Shown: positions 9,934 to 20,054 of the stretch, one piece after another
How the letters are laid out: the number at the start of each line of letters is the position of its first letter
Position numbering within the stretch: the stretch's first letter is position 1
Assembly: GCA_003165595.1 (NCBI GenBank)
Contig: PLWQ01000028.1
Coordinates: 320,168-376,119 of the forward strand
Length of the DNA: 55,952 nucleotides
Source of the DNA: Fibrobacterota bacterium
Lineage (GTDB): Bacteria; Fibrobacterota; Chitinivibrionia; Chitinivibrionales; FEN-1185
Reading direction: 5' to 3'
The notes under the pieces: generated by a model
What the model saw: only the letters and a program-made list of their open reading frames with translations
Told to the model about the DNA's origin: nothing
Databases searched by the model: none
Translations under genes and position numbers: made by a program

Positions 9934-9973
9934 GTGCAAGACTGTGAAAACTTCGTTTCGGAGGATTTTTCTT

Positions 9974-10921
9974 ATGAACAATACCGTGCCTGGACACAGG
10001 CGAAACATCGCTCTCGTCCTCTTGTTTCTGGGAAGCACTTTCTTTGCCCCGGGACTTGCACAGAAGCAACCGGAGCAGCAGCGTTGTTTTCAACCGAATA
10101 CCGGCCCGTGGTATCCAAAGGATGCAATGATTTTGAGGAACATGGTCGCCCAGTTCCTTGGTGCCGCCAGGACCGACCGGCCCAAAGCCTCGGTTCAAGC
10201 CGTTATTTCGCCGCATGCGGGCTATGAATATTCCGCACAATGTGCCGCCTACTCGTTCAAGCAGCTGGAGGGGAAAAGTTTTGACAAGGTAATAATTCTT
10301 GGCCCCTCTCATTTCAGCTATTTCCGCGGCATCAGGCTCCTGGATTATGACTTGTACAAGACTCCGCTGGGGGTAATCAAGATCGATGTCGATGTCGTGA
10401 GGTCTCTTTGCGACGGGTCCTTGATTCAAGTTGACTCCACGCCATTCATCAAAGAGCATTCCGTTGATAACATGTTACCGTTTCTGCAACTTGTGCTCAA
10501 GGAATTCAGCATAGTGCCAATAGTGGTCGGGGATATTTCCCCCAAGGATTGCTCCGAAATCAGCAGAGCTATTAAAAGTAAATGCGACGACAAGACGCTC
10601 GTTGTCGTAAGTTCCGATTTTACCCATTACGGGCCCAATTACGAGTACACACCTTTTGGGGAAAGTAAGAACATCAGGCAGGACATTTCGCAACTGGATA
10701 TGGGCGCAGTGGACAAAATAGTAGCGCTTGACGGCAAAGGCTTTGATGCGTACCTTGGCAGGACGGAGGCCACGATTTGCGGAAGAAATGCAATTCGCCT
10801 GTTGCTGAATATCCTTCCCGCAGGTTCAAAAGGACACCTGTTGAACTACTACCTGTCCGGAGATAAAGCCAAAGACTATACAAACAGCGTCAGCTACGCA
10901 TCCATTGTTTTCTACAGGTGA
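9974..10921 (+). CDS. Exported MEMO-family (AmmeMemoRadiSam B-like) protein
   Basis: A 315-residue MEMO1-like protein. The ATG at 9974 has GGAGGA 9 nt upstream; a GTG at 9944 is the alternative. Residues 10-30 form a signal peptide ending GLAQ, so the protein should be exported. The MEMO core follows: ISPHAGYEYSAQCAAYSF, IILGPSHFSYF, EHSVDNMLPFL and VVVSSDFTHYG, including the His and Asp residues that bind metal in this dioxygenase-related fold. The usual partners (AMMECR1 and a radical SAM protein) are not beside it. It follows the Crp/Fnr gene with a 40-nt gap. Confidence 0.88.
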   Translation: MNNTVPGHRRNIALVLLFLGSTFFAPGLAQKQPEQQRCFQPNTGPWYPKDAMILRNMVAQFLGAARTDRPKASVQAVISPHAGYEYSAQCAAYSFKQLEGKSFDKVIILGPSHFSYFRGIRLLDYDLYKTPLGVIKIDVDVVRSLCDGSLIQVDSTPFIKEHSVDNMLPFLQLVLKEFSIVPIVVGDISPKDCSEISRAIKSKCDDKTLVVVSSDFTHYGPNYEYTPFGESKNIRQDISQLDMGAVDKIVALDGKGFDAYLGRTEATICGRNAIRLLLNILPAGSKGHLLNYYLSGDKAKDYTNSVSYASIVFYR

Positions 10922-10959
10922 AACAGGAAACCGCCTCGCCGACTCCCCCGGTTGAAGAA

Positions 10960-13900
10960 CTACTTCTTCAATTTTCGCCATGCATCTTCCAATTTCGCAA
11001 GTATTTCTCTGGCCGGCGAAAGGTTCGGGTTCCTCGCCACAAGCTCCTTGAGGCTGGCTATGGCGTGCATAAGGTCGCCGGGCTGTTTGGCAAGCGTAAT
11101 GATGGTTTCAAACGCCGACCGCGCCTTGTCGAGATCGAGCGCCAGGATGGCCGCGAGCGCGAGGTTCACCTGGATCCACAGTTCGTCGGGCTTTATCGCA
11201 AGCGCCTTTTCGCTCGCCTCGATCGCTTTCGCGTAATTCCCCATTGTGTAGTAGGTAAGGCCCAGGCCTCCCCAGCTCATCGCGTCGCCGGGGCGCAGCT
11301 CATTGACTTTTGCGTATGCCGCGACCGCACCGTCGTAGCGGCCGCAGTAGTACGATGCCAGGCCGATGTTCGCCCAGGCGTCGGTATTGCCGCTCTCCGC
11401 TTCAACTACTTTTGTAAACGACGCAATCGCATCCGCATACCGTTCGAGCGAGATCTGGAGCGTCCCCATGTTTATCCAGGCGGCGCGTTTTTCGGGCTCG
11501 ATTTCGGCGGCCTTCGCATAGGCTGCAACGGCCTCTTCGCCCTTTGCCTGCGCTTCGAGTGCAAGCCCCATGTTGAACCAGACTTCCCCGTTTGCCGGCT
11601 GGGTTTCCACGATCTTCCGGTACTCGGCCACGGCCTCGTCGTAGCGGCCCAGCGCGTGCAGCGAGAGCGCCAGGTTGGTGCGGGCGTTGGCCATGTCGGG
11701 CGCAAGCTCCAGGGTGCGGCTGTACAGCTTTGCGGCCTCGCCGTAGTTGCCTTTTGCATGATACGACAATCCGAGCGTGTACACCGTGTCCTTGTTGCCG
11801 GGCGCAAGGTCTTTTGCCTTGGAAAGCAATTCGATGGCGTCGTCGTGCTTGTTCTGGTAATAACTGCACAAACCCGCCCTGTGCCAGGATTCTTGTTTGT
11901 CGGGAAGAAGCTTTACCGCTTCGCGGAAGGCGGTCACCGCTTCGGCGAACCGGTTGTCCTCCTGGTTCGAAACGCCCAAAAGGTGCCACGTCTCGCCTGC
12001 CGCGGGATTAATTGCAACGGCCTTTGCGAATGCGGCAATCGCCGGATCGTGCCTGCCCTGCGCCGCATACGACTGGCCGAGCCGGTACCACACGTCCTCC
12101 GAGCCGGGCGAACAATCGGAGGCCTTGACAAAAGCGGAAACCGCGTCCCCGTGTTTTCCGGCTCGCGCCAGAGCGAGGCCCAGATTGTACCACGAATCAA
12201 ACGAACGGGGTGAAAGCGTGGTTGCCTTTGCAAAGCACTCGGCGGCGTCCTCGTGCCTGTCGAGCTTGCTCAGGGAAAGGCCCTTTGCAAGCCATATCTC
12301 CAGCTTGTCGGGAGAAAGAGAGGCGGCCTTGGAAAAAGGTTCCAGTGCGTCCGCATCGCGCCCGAGTTCGTGGCATACGAGCCCCATGTTGTACCAGGCG
12401 GTGGCGAACTCGGGCCTGGCCCCGGCCGATTTTGTAAATGCGTCAAGCGCCTTGTCCGGTTCTTTGAGCGAGCCATAGGCTTCGCCGAGGTTGTTGAACG
12501 CTTCGAAATGGGCCGGATCCGCCTTCACTGCCCTGCCGTAGGCCGCAATCGCGGCCTCAAAGTCCATCGCTCGGGCGAACGCAAGACCGGTCTTGTTGTA
12601 CGCGTCGGCAAAATCTTTCTTGAGGTCGGTTGCTTTTGTAAATGCTTCAACCGCGAGCGCCGTATCCCCGGCTTCGAGCCGGGAACAGCCAAGACGGTAC
12701 CAAATGGTTTCGTCCTGCGGACTAAGCCGCGCCGCCGTTTCAAATGCCTTCCCCGCTTCGGAAAACTTCTTGCCGGAAAACAGCTGGTCACCGAGGAGCT
12801 CTGCCGCCTTCTGATGCGCGGGGTTCAACTCGAGAGCCTTTTTGCACAAATCGATCGCCTCCGTGGCGTTGCCGGTCGCTGCCTGGCTTACAGCCATGTC
12901 GAACCGGCAATCGGCATTCCCGGCAAAAAGGGCGATTGCCTTCTTATACGCCTCAACGGCATCGGCGTGGCTCGCAAGTGCCGCGTGCGAGAGGCCGAGC
13001 ATATGCCATGTTTCGGCCGAGCCCTGGTTGAGCGCAACCGCCTTGCCGTACGATCCCACGGCGTCTCCATATTTCTTAAGCGCAAACTGTTCCGCGCCCA
13101 GGGCGGCGAAGGTGTCGAAGCTGTCCGGTTTGCAGGCCGCAGCCTTTGCAAACGAATCCTCGGCCTGCGCGTGCCGTTTGAGCGCCCCGTACGAGCTCCC
13201 GAGATTGTACCAGGCGTCATGGCTGTCGGGCCGGATCTCCGCGGCCCGCCCAAACGCCTTTATTGCCATATCGTACTGCCGCGCCGAGCAAAACGCGCTT
13301 CCCACTTCGCAATAGCCATCGAACACCGAGTCGCGAAATAAGTCCGATTCATCAATTAATGGTTCGCATTTCTCCAGCTCGTCGAGCGCGGCCGGATACT
13401 CCTGACGCCGGTAGGCGCTGCCGGCACTTCGCAGCCGGAGAATAGCCTGCTGCAGCGGGGCAAGCGCGCCGCTTGCGCCGGTAAGCGCCGAGAGCATGGC
13501 AAGCTCCGCCGGAGCGGGCTTTTCGCCGGTCCACAGGGGCTGACCTTCTGATGCCAGAAATCCCGTGCACAGCGCGTTGAACAGTGCGGCCAGGTCTGGT
13601 TGCAGCACGCCGAAAAACTCCTGAATCGCGGCGAGGATTCTGCCGCCAAGCACCTGATTATACAGGAGGCATTCGCAGAAAAACCCGGGGAGCTCGCGCT
13701 TGAGTTCGGCCTGGTTGTGCCACAACAGGCCCTCGACGCAGCCGAGCAGCGCAGTTTCGTAGCGTTCGTCGACAAATCTTTTATCCGGCGCAGGTAATGC
13801 GGTGGCAAGCTGGGTACGCTGTTCGTCGTACTGCGCAAAGGAGGTTTCTCCAAACTCCCTCACAATGCCGGCATGCGGGCCCGACGCCCCGGCCGACTGG

Positions 13901-15240
13901 CCGATAAGGTACTTTCGAAACAAGCCGGATACGCCGTCGTGCATTGCCTTTCCGTCAATAAAGAAGTACTTCTCCGCGAGCTGGACGATTTCGGCGCCGA
14001 TGTCCGACACGGGGACATTCCACAGGGCGGCAAGAATTTTGGGGTCGGCCTGCCCGAGCATGGCCAGATGCAAAACGCGGGCCTTGGATCGGGCGTCGCC
14101 GGGCTCCGCGCAAAACCGGGTGACCACTGTCGCCATCTTGTCGCGCGCCGTTGCGGCCTTTGCCACCGCTTCGAGGATATCGGCGGAAACAGCTCCATGC
14201 TCGGCATAGGTTACAACATCGCGCACCGCCAGGGGAATGCCGCACGTGGCTTCTTCCACCGCATCGACGGCTTCAGCGGAGAGCCCGAGGTGCAGCGACT
14301 CATTGCATTCGTCAATGTCCAGGCGACACAGCGGATAATCGTCGAGCGACACGGCGCGCAGGATCTCTTCGGGAAATTCGTTGCGGTACGACCGGAGCAA
14401 TGCGTCGCGGCTGCTCACAACCGCCACCACCCTGTTCTTTCTGTCGAACAGCCGGCCAAAAAACACCGATCGCAGCCACTGCAGTACCAGCGGGTTCGCC
14501 ACGCGATCGAGGTTGTCAATTGCGAGCAGGAGAGGGTGCTCCGCGGACAGCGTCACGAGCCCGTTGACAAGAGCCTTGGTAAGACGGTAGTCCGCGTTCT
14601 CGAACAGGTCGCATTCCTCTTCGGGGAATCGCTTTTCTTCGCGGAGCCAGCGCAAAAAGGCGGCCTCAGCCTCCTGCCGTGCCGTGCGCGCGTGGGGGGG
14701 TGCGCTATTCACGGCATCAGCGGTGCGCGAAGCCGCCTTTTGGGCGGGCTCATCCGTCAAGTGTGCAGCCTCGTTGTTGTCGGTCTCCTTGAGCCATTCG
14801 TCTCTGCGCAGCGCACTCACCTTAGCGATCACGTGATCGAGCCTGCGGTCAACGGAAGTGTATTCGGAAAAACAGTCCTCCATGCCGAGCGCCGGACCGG
14901 AGAGCACGGCATGCAGGTATTGAACAAGCATCCTTGGAGTAAACGCAAGAATGTTTCTCGTGAATACCGGGTCTTCAAAATCAAGAACCGCGGTCCTCAG
15001 ACCTTTTTTGGCCTCAAGTTCGACTTCCCCGGCCACGGAGACAAACCGGCGAACAAGGGCGCTCTTGCCCGACCCGGATTCCCCGCAGATCACAAAAAGT
15101 TGCGGACAGAGGGCAGGGGAATCCTTCTGCTTCTTGGGCTTGGGCCCCTTTGACTCCTTGGTCTCCGATTCCAGGGCCAGGAGGCTTTCCCTAAAGCTCC
15201 TGAGGAGCTCTCTGCGCCCGGCAAAAACATCCTTAGGCAT
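10960..15240 (-). CDS. P-loop (STAND-like) ATPase with long TPR array
   Basis: A 1426-residue protein starting at the ATG 15238-15240. A Lys-rich linker is followed by Walker A GESGSGKS (about residues 53-60) and a Walker B-like LLLAIDNLD (near 240). A helical region typical of STAND NTPases comes next. From about residue 635 to 1390 I count some 22 tetratricopeptide repeats of about 34 residues with the W-L-G-x8-A-x-A-P signature. STAND proteins with TPR arrays act as switches: the repeats sense a ligand and ATP drives oligomerisation. No effector domain (nuclease, TIR, protease) is visible at either end. It is divergent from the lipoprotein gene and may be a regulator, scaffold or defence sensor. 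Confidence 0.82.
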   Translation of the reverse strand: MPKDVFAGRRELLRSFRESLLALESETKESKGPKPKKQKDSPALCPQLFVICGESGSGKSALVRRFVSVAGEVELEAKKGLRTAVLDFEDPVFTRNILAFTPRMLVQYLHAVLSGPALGMEDCFSEYTSVDRRLDHVIAKVSALRRDEWLKETDNNEAAHLTDEPAQKAASRTADAVNSAPPHARTARQEAEAAFLRWLREEKRFPEEECDLFENADYRLTKALVNGLVTLSAEHPLLLAIDNLDRVANPLVLQWLRSVFFGRLFDRKNRVVAVVSSRDALLRSYRNEFPEEILRAVSLDDYPLCRLDIDECNESLHLGLSAEAVDAVEEATCGIPLAVRDVVTYAEHGAVSADILEAVAKAATARDKMATVVTRFCAEPGDARSKARVLHLAMLGQADPKILAALWNVPVSDIGAEIVQLAEKYFFIDGKAMHDGVSGLFRKYLIGQSAGASGPHAGIVREFGETSFAQYDEQRTQLATALPAPDKRFVDERYETALLGCVEGLLWHNQAELKRELPGFFCECLLYNQVLGGRILAAIQEFFGVLQPDLAALFNALCTGFLASEGQPLWTGEKPAPAELAMLSALTGASGALAPLQQAILRLRSAGSAYRRQEYPAALDELEKCEPLIDESDLFRDSVFDGYCEVGSAFCSARQYDMAIKAFGRAAEIRPDSHDAWYNLGSSYGALKRHAQAEDSFAKAAACKPDSFDTFAALGAEQFALKKYGDAVGSYGKAVALNQGSAETWHMLGLSHAALASHADAVEAYKKAIALFAGNADCRFDMAVSQAATGNATEAIDLCKKALELNPAHQKAAELLGDQLFSGKKFSEAGKAFETAARLSPQDETIWYRLGCSRLEAGDTALAVEAFTKATDLKKDFADAYNKTGLAFARAMDFEAAIAAYGRAVKADPAHFEAFNNLGEAYGSLKEPDKALDAFTKSAGARPEFATAWYNMGLVCHELGRDADALEPFSKAASLSPDKLEIWLAKGLSLSKLDRHEDAAECFAKATTLSPRSFDSWYNLGLALARAGKHGDAVSAFVKASDCSPGSEDVWYRLGQSYAAQGRHDPAIAAFAKAVAINPAAGETWHLLGVSNQEDNRFAEAVTAFREAVKLLPDKQESWHRAGLCSYYQNKHDDAIELLSKAKDLAPGNKDTVYTLGLSYHAKGNYGEAAKLYSRTLELAPDMANARTNLALSLHALGRYDEAVAEYRKIVETQPANGEVWFNMGLALEAQAKGEEAVAAYAKAAEIEPEKRAAWINMGTLQISLERYADAIASFTKVVEAESGNTDAWANIGLASYYCGRYDGAVAAYAKVNELRPGDAMSWGGLGLTYYTMGNYAKAIEASEKALAIKPDELWIQVNLALAAILALDLDKARSAFETIITLAKQPGDLMHAIASLKELVARNPNLSPAREILAKLEDAWRKLKK

Positions 15241-15516
15241 GGAGATCCTACCTTTTGGGAAAAAATATCCGTTCTGGACTGGTTGCACTCTCGACGCGCA
15301 CCACGTTTTCATTCACACATTAACGAATACCAAAACCATAAAATAGATATCTTTGTTCAAAATAAAAACAGCTATTGTGGGATTTGTGCAGTTTTCGAGA
15401 CCCATGCCGGACCCGCTACCCGGGCATCGTCCTCAAATTTGTTTTTGCAAAATTGGACTTGTCTCCCGTTGAAATCTATTTTCCTTGGTTGCGGTATGTT
15501 AAAAAAGGAGGACTGG

Positions 15517-16125
15517 ATGAAACCCCTTTTCTTTCGAGTCTTGGTCGGCTTTGCGTGTGCCTTGGTTGTGGCCGGATGCCTTTCCAGGCAGACCGAGAGC
15601 GTAAAGCAAAACCCCTCAAAGAAATACGATGCGGCGCACGTCGCCGGCGGCACAGGCGATTCCTACGAGACGGCGGTCCTCATCAACGGAGGCAAAGACT
15701 ACGCCGATGCCGAGATTTGCGAAAACGGGTTCATTGCCAATGCGTGGGGAGCAAAGGACAAAGACTGGCGGTTGATGGAAAAAACCACGGTCGTTGAAAA
15801 CGGCAGAACCTACGACATGGTCCAGGTGGAAATACCCAAGGTCGGAGAAAAACATTTTTACTACTTCGATATTACGCGCTACAAGAAGAAACAAAAGTCG
15901 GCCCAAAGCCAAGAGGCAAGCGAGCCCTCGAACCAAAAAGCAACCACGGCGCCGGGGCAAACCGGCGAGCCCAAACAACCCGCGCAACCGCTCGAAAAGC
16001 AAGGCGCGGCCTCGCCTCAAGCGCTTCAGCCGGCAATCCAATCGCCTGCTCCTGCCGCCCAGCCCACGCAGGCGCTGGAACCCAAAGCTTCGACGGACAC
16101 GGCCAAAGCACCCGCGGGCAAGTAG
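15517..16125 (+). CDS. Lipoprotein with Pro/Ala/Gln-rich tail
   Basis: A 202-residue lipoprotein. The ATG at 15517 follows AAAAGGAG. The signal peptide ends in the lipobox VVAGC at about residue 20. Residues 30-120 form a small soluble domain (GDSYETAVLINGGKDY, YDMVQVEI, FYYFDIT) that I do not recognise. The remaining 80 residues are a low-complexity Pro/Gln/Ala/Lys tail, likely a wall-spanning linker. It lies 6 nt before the SDR gene, which suggests cotranscription without implying a shared function. Confidence 0.75.
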   Translation: MKPLFFRVLVGFACALVVAGCLSRQTESVKQNPSKKYDAAHVAGGTGDSYETAVLINGGKDYADAEICENGFIANAWGAKDKDWRLMEKTTVVENGRTYDMVQVEIPKVGEKHFYYFDITRYKKKQKSAQSQEASEPSNQKATTAPGQTGEPKQPAQPLEKQGAASPQALQPAIQSPAPAAQPTQALEPKASTDTAKAPAGK

Positions 16126-16131
16126 CCTCTC

Positions 16132-16884
16132 ATGAAGCGACCGTCCTTTGCAAACGCGACCGCGCTCGTTACGGGCGGCGCGCAACGCATCGGCAGGGCG
16201 ATTGCCCTTGCATGCGCCGATGCCGGGATGAACGTCGTGGTCCACTACCGTTCGTCTAGAGCCGACGCCCGGGCGCTGGCCGCCGAGATTGCATCCCGCG
16301 GCGTTGGGGCATGGGCCGTGGGCGCAACGCTTGGAACCCCGGCGTCGTGTGAGGCCTTGATTCGCAGGAGCAATTCCCTGTGCGGAAGCACGCTGTCGCT
16401 CCTGGTCAATAATGCAGCGACGTTTCCCGAGGGCATGCTGCGCGAAATGTCCTTTCGCGACCTGAGCGGCAACATTCGCGTGAACGCATGGACTCCTCTG
16501 TGCTTGAGCAGGGCCTTTGCTAAAACGGTGCGCTCCGGCAGCATCGTAAACCTGCTTGACGCCCGAATCGCCGGGAAGGACAGCGGACACGCGGCCTATA
16601 TTCTTTCCAAGCATTTGCTGGCGTCGCTTACCAGGATCTGCGCACTTGAATTCGCCCCGGCAGTTCGCGTCAACGGCGTTGCGCCCGGGCTCATTCTGCC
16701 GCCTGCGGGAAAAACCAAAGCCTATCTGAATGCACTCGCGCGCAAAGTGCCGCTTAAAATGCACGGCGAGCCCGGCGACGTCGCGCAGGCGGTCCTTTTC
16801 CTTGCCCGCAGCGCGTTCGTTACCGGCGAGATCGTTTTTGTTGACGGCGGGAGACATTTGCTCAGGGACGTTTTTGCCCGGTAA
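16132..16884 (+). CDS. Short-chain dehydrogenase, pteridine reductase/FolM type
   Basis: A 250-residue SDR. The cofactor motif is TGGAQRIGR (residues 13-21), the TGxxxRxG form of pteridine reductases rather than the usual TGxxxGxG. The NNAA motif is near residue 90 and the catalytic YxxxK is YILSK. The position normally filled by catalytic Ser holds Asp (NLLDARI), as in PTR1 and FolM, which reduce dihydrofolate or dihydromonapterin with NADPH. Length fits. The substrate assignment rests on these residues only. Confidence 0.82.
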   Translation: MKRPSFANATALVTGGAQRIGRAIALACADAGMNVVVHYRSSRADARALAAEIASRGVGAWAVGATLGTPASCEALIRRSNSLCGSTLSLLVNNAATFPEGMLREMSFRDLSGNIRVNAWTPLCLSRAFAKTVRSGSIVNLLDARIAGKDSGHAAYILSKHLLASLTRICALEFAPAVRVNGVAPGLILPPAGKTKAYLNALARKVPLKMHGEPGDVAQAVLFLARSAFVTGEIVFVDGGRHLLRDVFAR

Positions 16885-16970
16885 CAATCTGCTTTTCTCC
16901 GCAGCCGCCTTGTTGGTATACTAGATGTTGATGCACGCCGGCACTCTGCACGCGACTCAGGAACTACTCC

Positions 16971-19580
16971 ATGCACAGAACCAGCCATAAAGAAAAAACT
17001 CTTTCTCCCGTAATCGGCCTGTTCCTCGAAGGCGCCTCCGTCGTGCGTCAATCGGGGCTGTTCTTCGGCGCCGCGGAAATCGCGCGCCAGCGCGGCGCAA
17101 GTCTCATCTGCATTCCGGGCGTTTCCCCGGAGAAAGCACGGCAGCATCAACCCGGGGCCCGTAATTCGCTGTACGACCACGTGAGCGCCGCCGACATCGA
17201 CGGGCTGATCATTTCGGGCGTGCTCGGCGCGTATGTCTCGCCAGAGACATTTAGAAATCTCTACGGCAGATACCTGCCCATGCCCATTGTGAGCGTCGAC
17301 CAGGCCCTGGGCGACATGCCCGCGGTGTTTGTCGACAACGAGACCGGATTCCGGGACCTTGCGCGGCACCTGCTCCACGAGCATCGATTCAAGCGGATCG
17401 CTTTCATCCGCGGGCCCCGGGACAACCCCGGCGCGGAACTCCGGTTCCGCGCGTTCATCGAAACGCTCACCGAATACGGGTTCGCGGCCGATCCCAAACG
17501 GGTGGTGCAGGGCGACTGGACCCGAAAATCAGGCGAGCATGCCATATCGATACTGTTCGACCAGCGGAGTGTGGAATGCGACGCCATTGTCGCAGCCAAC
17601 GACGAGATGGCCCTGGGGGCGATGTCTGCGCTCGCGGCCCGCGGCATGCGCGTACCCTACGACATTGCGGTTTCCGGGTTCGGCGACATCGAGGAGTGCA
17701 GTTTCGTTACACCGCCGCTTACCACGGTGCGTCAGCCTCTCTATAACATCGGCACGCAGGCCGCGGAAATGGTTTTGGACCTTGTGATGGGAAAGGAAGT
17801 CTCCCGCCGGGTTTTTCTCTCTTCCACCTTGATACTCCGGCAGTCGTGCGGCTGCCCGTTCGGCGCGAACCTGCAAAAGATTCACGAGCGTCACCGGATC
17901 CCGGAAAAGCACCGGCGCGACGGCTCGTTCCGCGCCGTCAAGGAGCGCATCGTTACCGAAATGGCCGCCGCCGTTGCCGAGGCGTCACCGCAGGAGAACA
18001 AGGAGGCCGGACTCAAGGAACTCGCCGGCAGGCTTTACAAAGCGTTTTTCGTTGACACAAAAGGAAAACTCACCAACGTCTTCCTGCAGGTTCTCGACGA
18101 AGTTTTGCAAACCACTTTTAAGCAAGGCGGCGACGTTCTTGCCTGGCAAGACGCGCTCTGGACCCTGCGCTCCCACGCGCACACGATCCTCTCGCAATCC
18201 GAAGCGCTGTGCGGCGAGGACCTGCTCCAGCGCGGGACAACGATGATCGCCGAAAGCGCGCGCCGCGCCCAGGGCTTCGCCAAACTGCGTGAGCAGTCAC
18301 TTTTGTCAATTGTCCGCAATATCGCGCATTCCCTGCTTACCACGCTGGACCCGGACCGCCTGCTCGAGGCCACGGCCCGCGGCTTGTTTGAGCTGGGCAT
18401 TCCCCACGGAAACATCGTGGTATGCGGGGAGCGTTCGGCATCGCTCGCCGTGCCGTCGGCCCTGTCCGGGCCGCGGCCGCCGGGCTCGCTCCTCGTCGTG
18501 TCGTTCGAAGGCGGCGCAATCACCCGGTATCCTCCTCACGGGCTCCAGTTTCCCGGAAATCAACTCGTTCCCGCGGGCAGGCTGCGCCGGGAACAGCCGT
18601 TTTGCATGGTTGTTGTCCCGCTGCTCTCCGGCGAAGAACTGCTCGGCTTCCTGCTTCTGGAAACGGGGTCTCTGGAGCTGCACCTGTTCGAGATCCTTTC
18701 GGAACAGATTTCCGCTTCCCTCAACGCCTCGATTCTCGTGAAGAAAGTTCACGACCAGACAAGCGACCTCGCCCTGGCCAACCGCAGCCTCGAATCCGAG
18801 GTCTTTCAGAGAAAGCAGGCCGAGATCGAGCTCTCCAAGGCAAAAGAGGCCGCCGAAAACGCCAACACCTCGAAAAGCGTGTTCCTTGCCAGCATGAGCC
18901 ACGAGTTACGCACGCCGCTCAACGCCATCGTGGGGTACAGCGAGATGCTCGCCGAGGATGCTGCCGGCGGTAGCGACGTCCAGCTCGCCGCCGATCTCGA
19001 AAAGATCCGCTCCGCAGGTACGCATCTGCGCGCAATTGTAAACGACATCCTCGACTTGTCGAAAATCGAGGCGGGCAAAATGGGACTGTATCTCACCGAG
19101 TTCGACCTGCCGCTGGTTGTGCGCGACGCAGCCGATGCGGTGCGGCCGCAAATTGCGGGGCGCCCCGTTTCCCTCACCGCCGAGTGCGAAGCATCGGTGG
19201 GCGTGATGCTCGCCGACAGCACCAAGGTGCGGCAGATTATTCTGAATATCCTGGGCAACGCGGTGAAGTTTACAAAAGAAGGTTCGGTACGGTTGGCCGC
19301 CTCCCGCGTGCAGCGGGAAGACGGGGACTGGTTTCGCTTTTCCGTCTCGGATACCGGCATCGGCATGAGCAGCGAGCAGGCCCAAAGCGTGTTCGCGGCA
19401 TTCACCCAGGCCGACGCCTCCACGTCCCGGCTTTACGGCGGAACCGGCCTGGGGCTGGCAATTTCGCGGAGCCTGTGCAGGCTCATGGGCGGCGACATCA
19501 CGGCAAGCAGCGAACTGGGAAAAGGATCGGAGTTTGTGATTATGCTCCCGGCGAGGGTGGAGAAGACAAATGCGAACTAG
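16971..19580 (+). CDS. Histidine kinase with LacI-type ligand-binding domain
   Basis: An 869-residue sensor. Residues 12-295 resemble the sugar-binding domain of LacI/GalR regulators ([52 protein letters not shown]) but lack the N-terminal HTH. A helical linker and a weak GAF-like region lead into a coiled coil. HisKA has its phosphorylated His in [11 protein letters not shown] (about residue 644), and HATPase_c has the N box and DTGIGM...GGTGLGL. With no signal peptide or membrane segment it should be cytoplasmic and sense an internal ligand. It heads a three-gene signalling operon. Confidence 0.9.
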   Translation: MHRTSHKEKTLSPVIGLFLEGASVVRQSGLFFGAAEIARQRGASLICIPGVSPEKARQHQPGARNSLYDHVSAADIDGLIISGVLGAYVSPETFRNLYGRYLPMPIVSVDQALGDMPAVFVDNETGFRDLARHLLHEHRFKRIAFIRGPRDNPGAELRFRAFIETLTEYGFAADPKRVVQGDWTRKSGEHAISILFDQRSVECDAIVAANDEMALGAMSALAARGMRVPYDIAVSGFGDIEECSFVTPPLTTVRQPLYNIGTQAAEMVLDLVMGKEVSRRVFLSSTLILRQSCGCPFGANLQKIHERHRIPEKHRRDGSFRAVKERIVTEMAAAVAEASPQENKEAGLKELAGRLYKAFFVDTKGKLTNVFLQVLDEVLQTTFKQGGDVLAWQDALWTLRSHAHTILSQSEALCGEDLLQRGTTMIAESARRAQGFAKLREQSLLSIVRNIAHSLLTTLDPDRLLEATARGLFELGIPHGNIVVCGERSASLAVPSALSGPRPPGSLLVVSFEGGAITRYPPHGLQFPGNQLVPAGRLRREQPFCMVVVPLLSGEELLGFLLLETGSLELHLFEILSEQISASLNASILVKKVHDQTSDLALANRSLESEVFQRKQAEIELSKAKEAAENANTSKSVFLASMSHELRTPLNAIVGYSEMLAEDAAGGSDVQLAADLEKIRSAGTHLRAIVNDILDLSKIEAGKMGLYLTEFDLPLVVRDAADAVRPQIAGRPVSLTAECEASVGVMLADSTKVRQIILNILGNAVKFTKEGSVRLAASRVQREDGDWFRFSVSDTGIGMSSEQAQSVFAAFTQADASTSRLYGGTGLGLAISRSLCRLMGGDITASSELGKGSEFVIMLPARVEKTNAN

Positions 19581-19676
19581 GATGTTGATGGTGATGATTG
19601 CCTGTTCTGGGTGGTGTATTTCACTCGGTTTGTTTGTATTTTGGGATATTCCATAATCACAAAGGAAATCCGCGCC

Positions 19677-20054
19677 ATGCCTCTCATCCTCATCATCGAA
19701 GACAACGAGCTGGACGCCGACATGCTCTCGCGGCGCCTCGTGCGCAAAGGATATGAGGTGGCCGTCGCCGCCGACGGCGAAAGCGGCCTTGCCGCGGCGC
19801 ACGAGCGGATGCCCGCGTGCATCATCATGGACATGGGCCTGCCGATTATTGACGGATGGGAGGCAACGCGCCTCCTCAAACTCTCGCCCCTCACGGCGGG
19901 CATTCCGGTCATCGCGCTTTCCGCCCATGCCATGGCCGAAGACCGCGCAAAGGGACTGGATGCCGGCTGCGACCGGTACGAAACAAAACCTCTGGAGTTC
20001 GACCGTCTGCTCTCGGATGTCGAATCCCTCATCAAAAAAGGCACACCATCATGA
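19677..20054 (+). CDS. Single-domain response regulator
   Basis: A 125-residue receiver domain. The acidic pair is in IIEDNE (residues 6-11), the phospho-acceptor Asp is in IIMDMGLPI, the Ser/Ala switch is IALSAHAM, and the conserved Lys is in ETKPLEF. The start is MPLILIIED with AAAGGA upstream; sequence back to 19611 is not coding. It has no output domain, so it acts by phosphorelay or protein contact. Its stop overlaps the next start by ATGA, and it follows the histidine kinase by 96 nt. Confidence 0.9.
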   Translation: MPLILIIEDNELDADMLSRRLVRKGYEVAVAADGESGLAAAHERMPACIIMDMGLPIIDGWEATRLLKLSPLTAGIPVIALSAHAMAEDRAKGLDAGCDRYETKPLEFDRLLSDVESLIKKGTPS

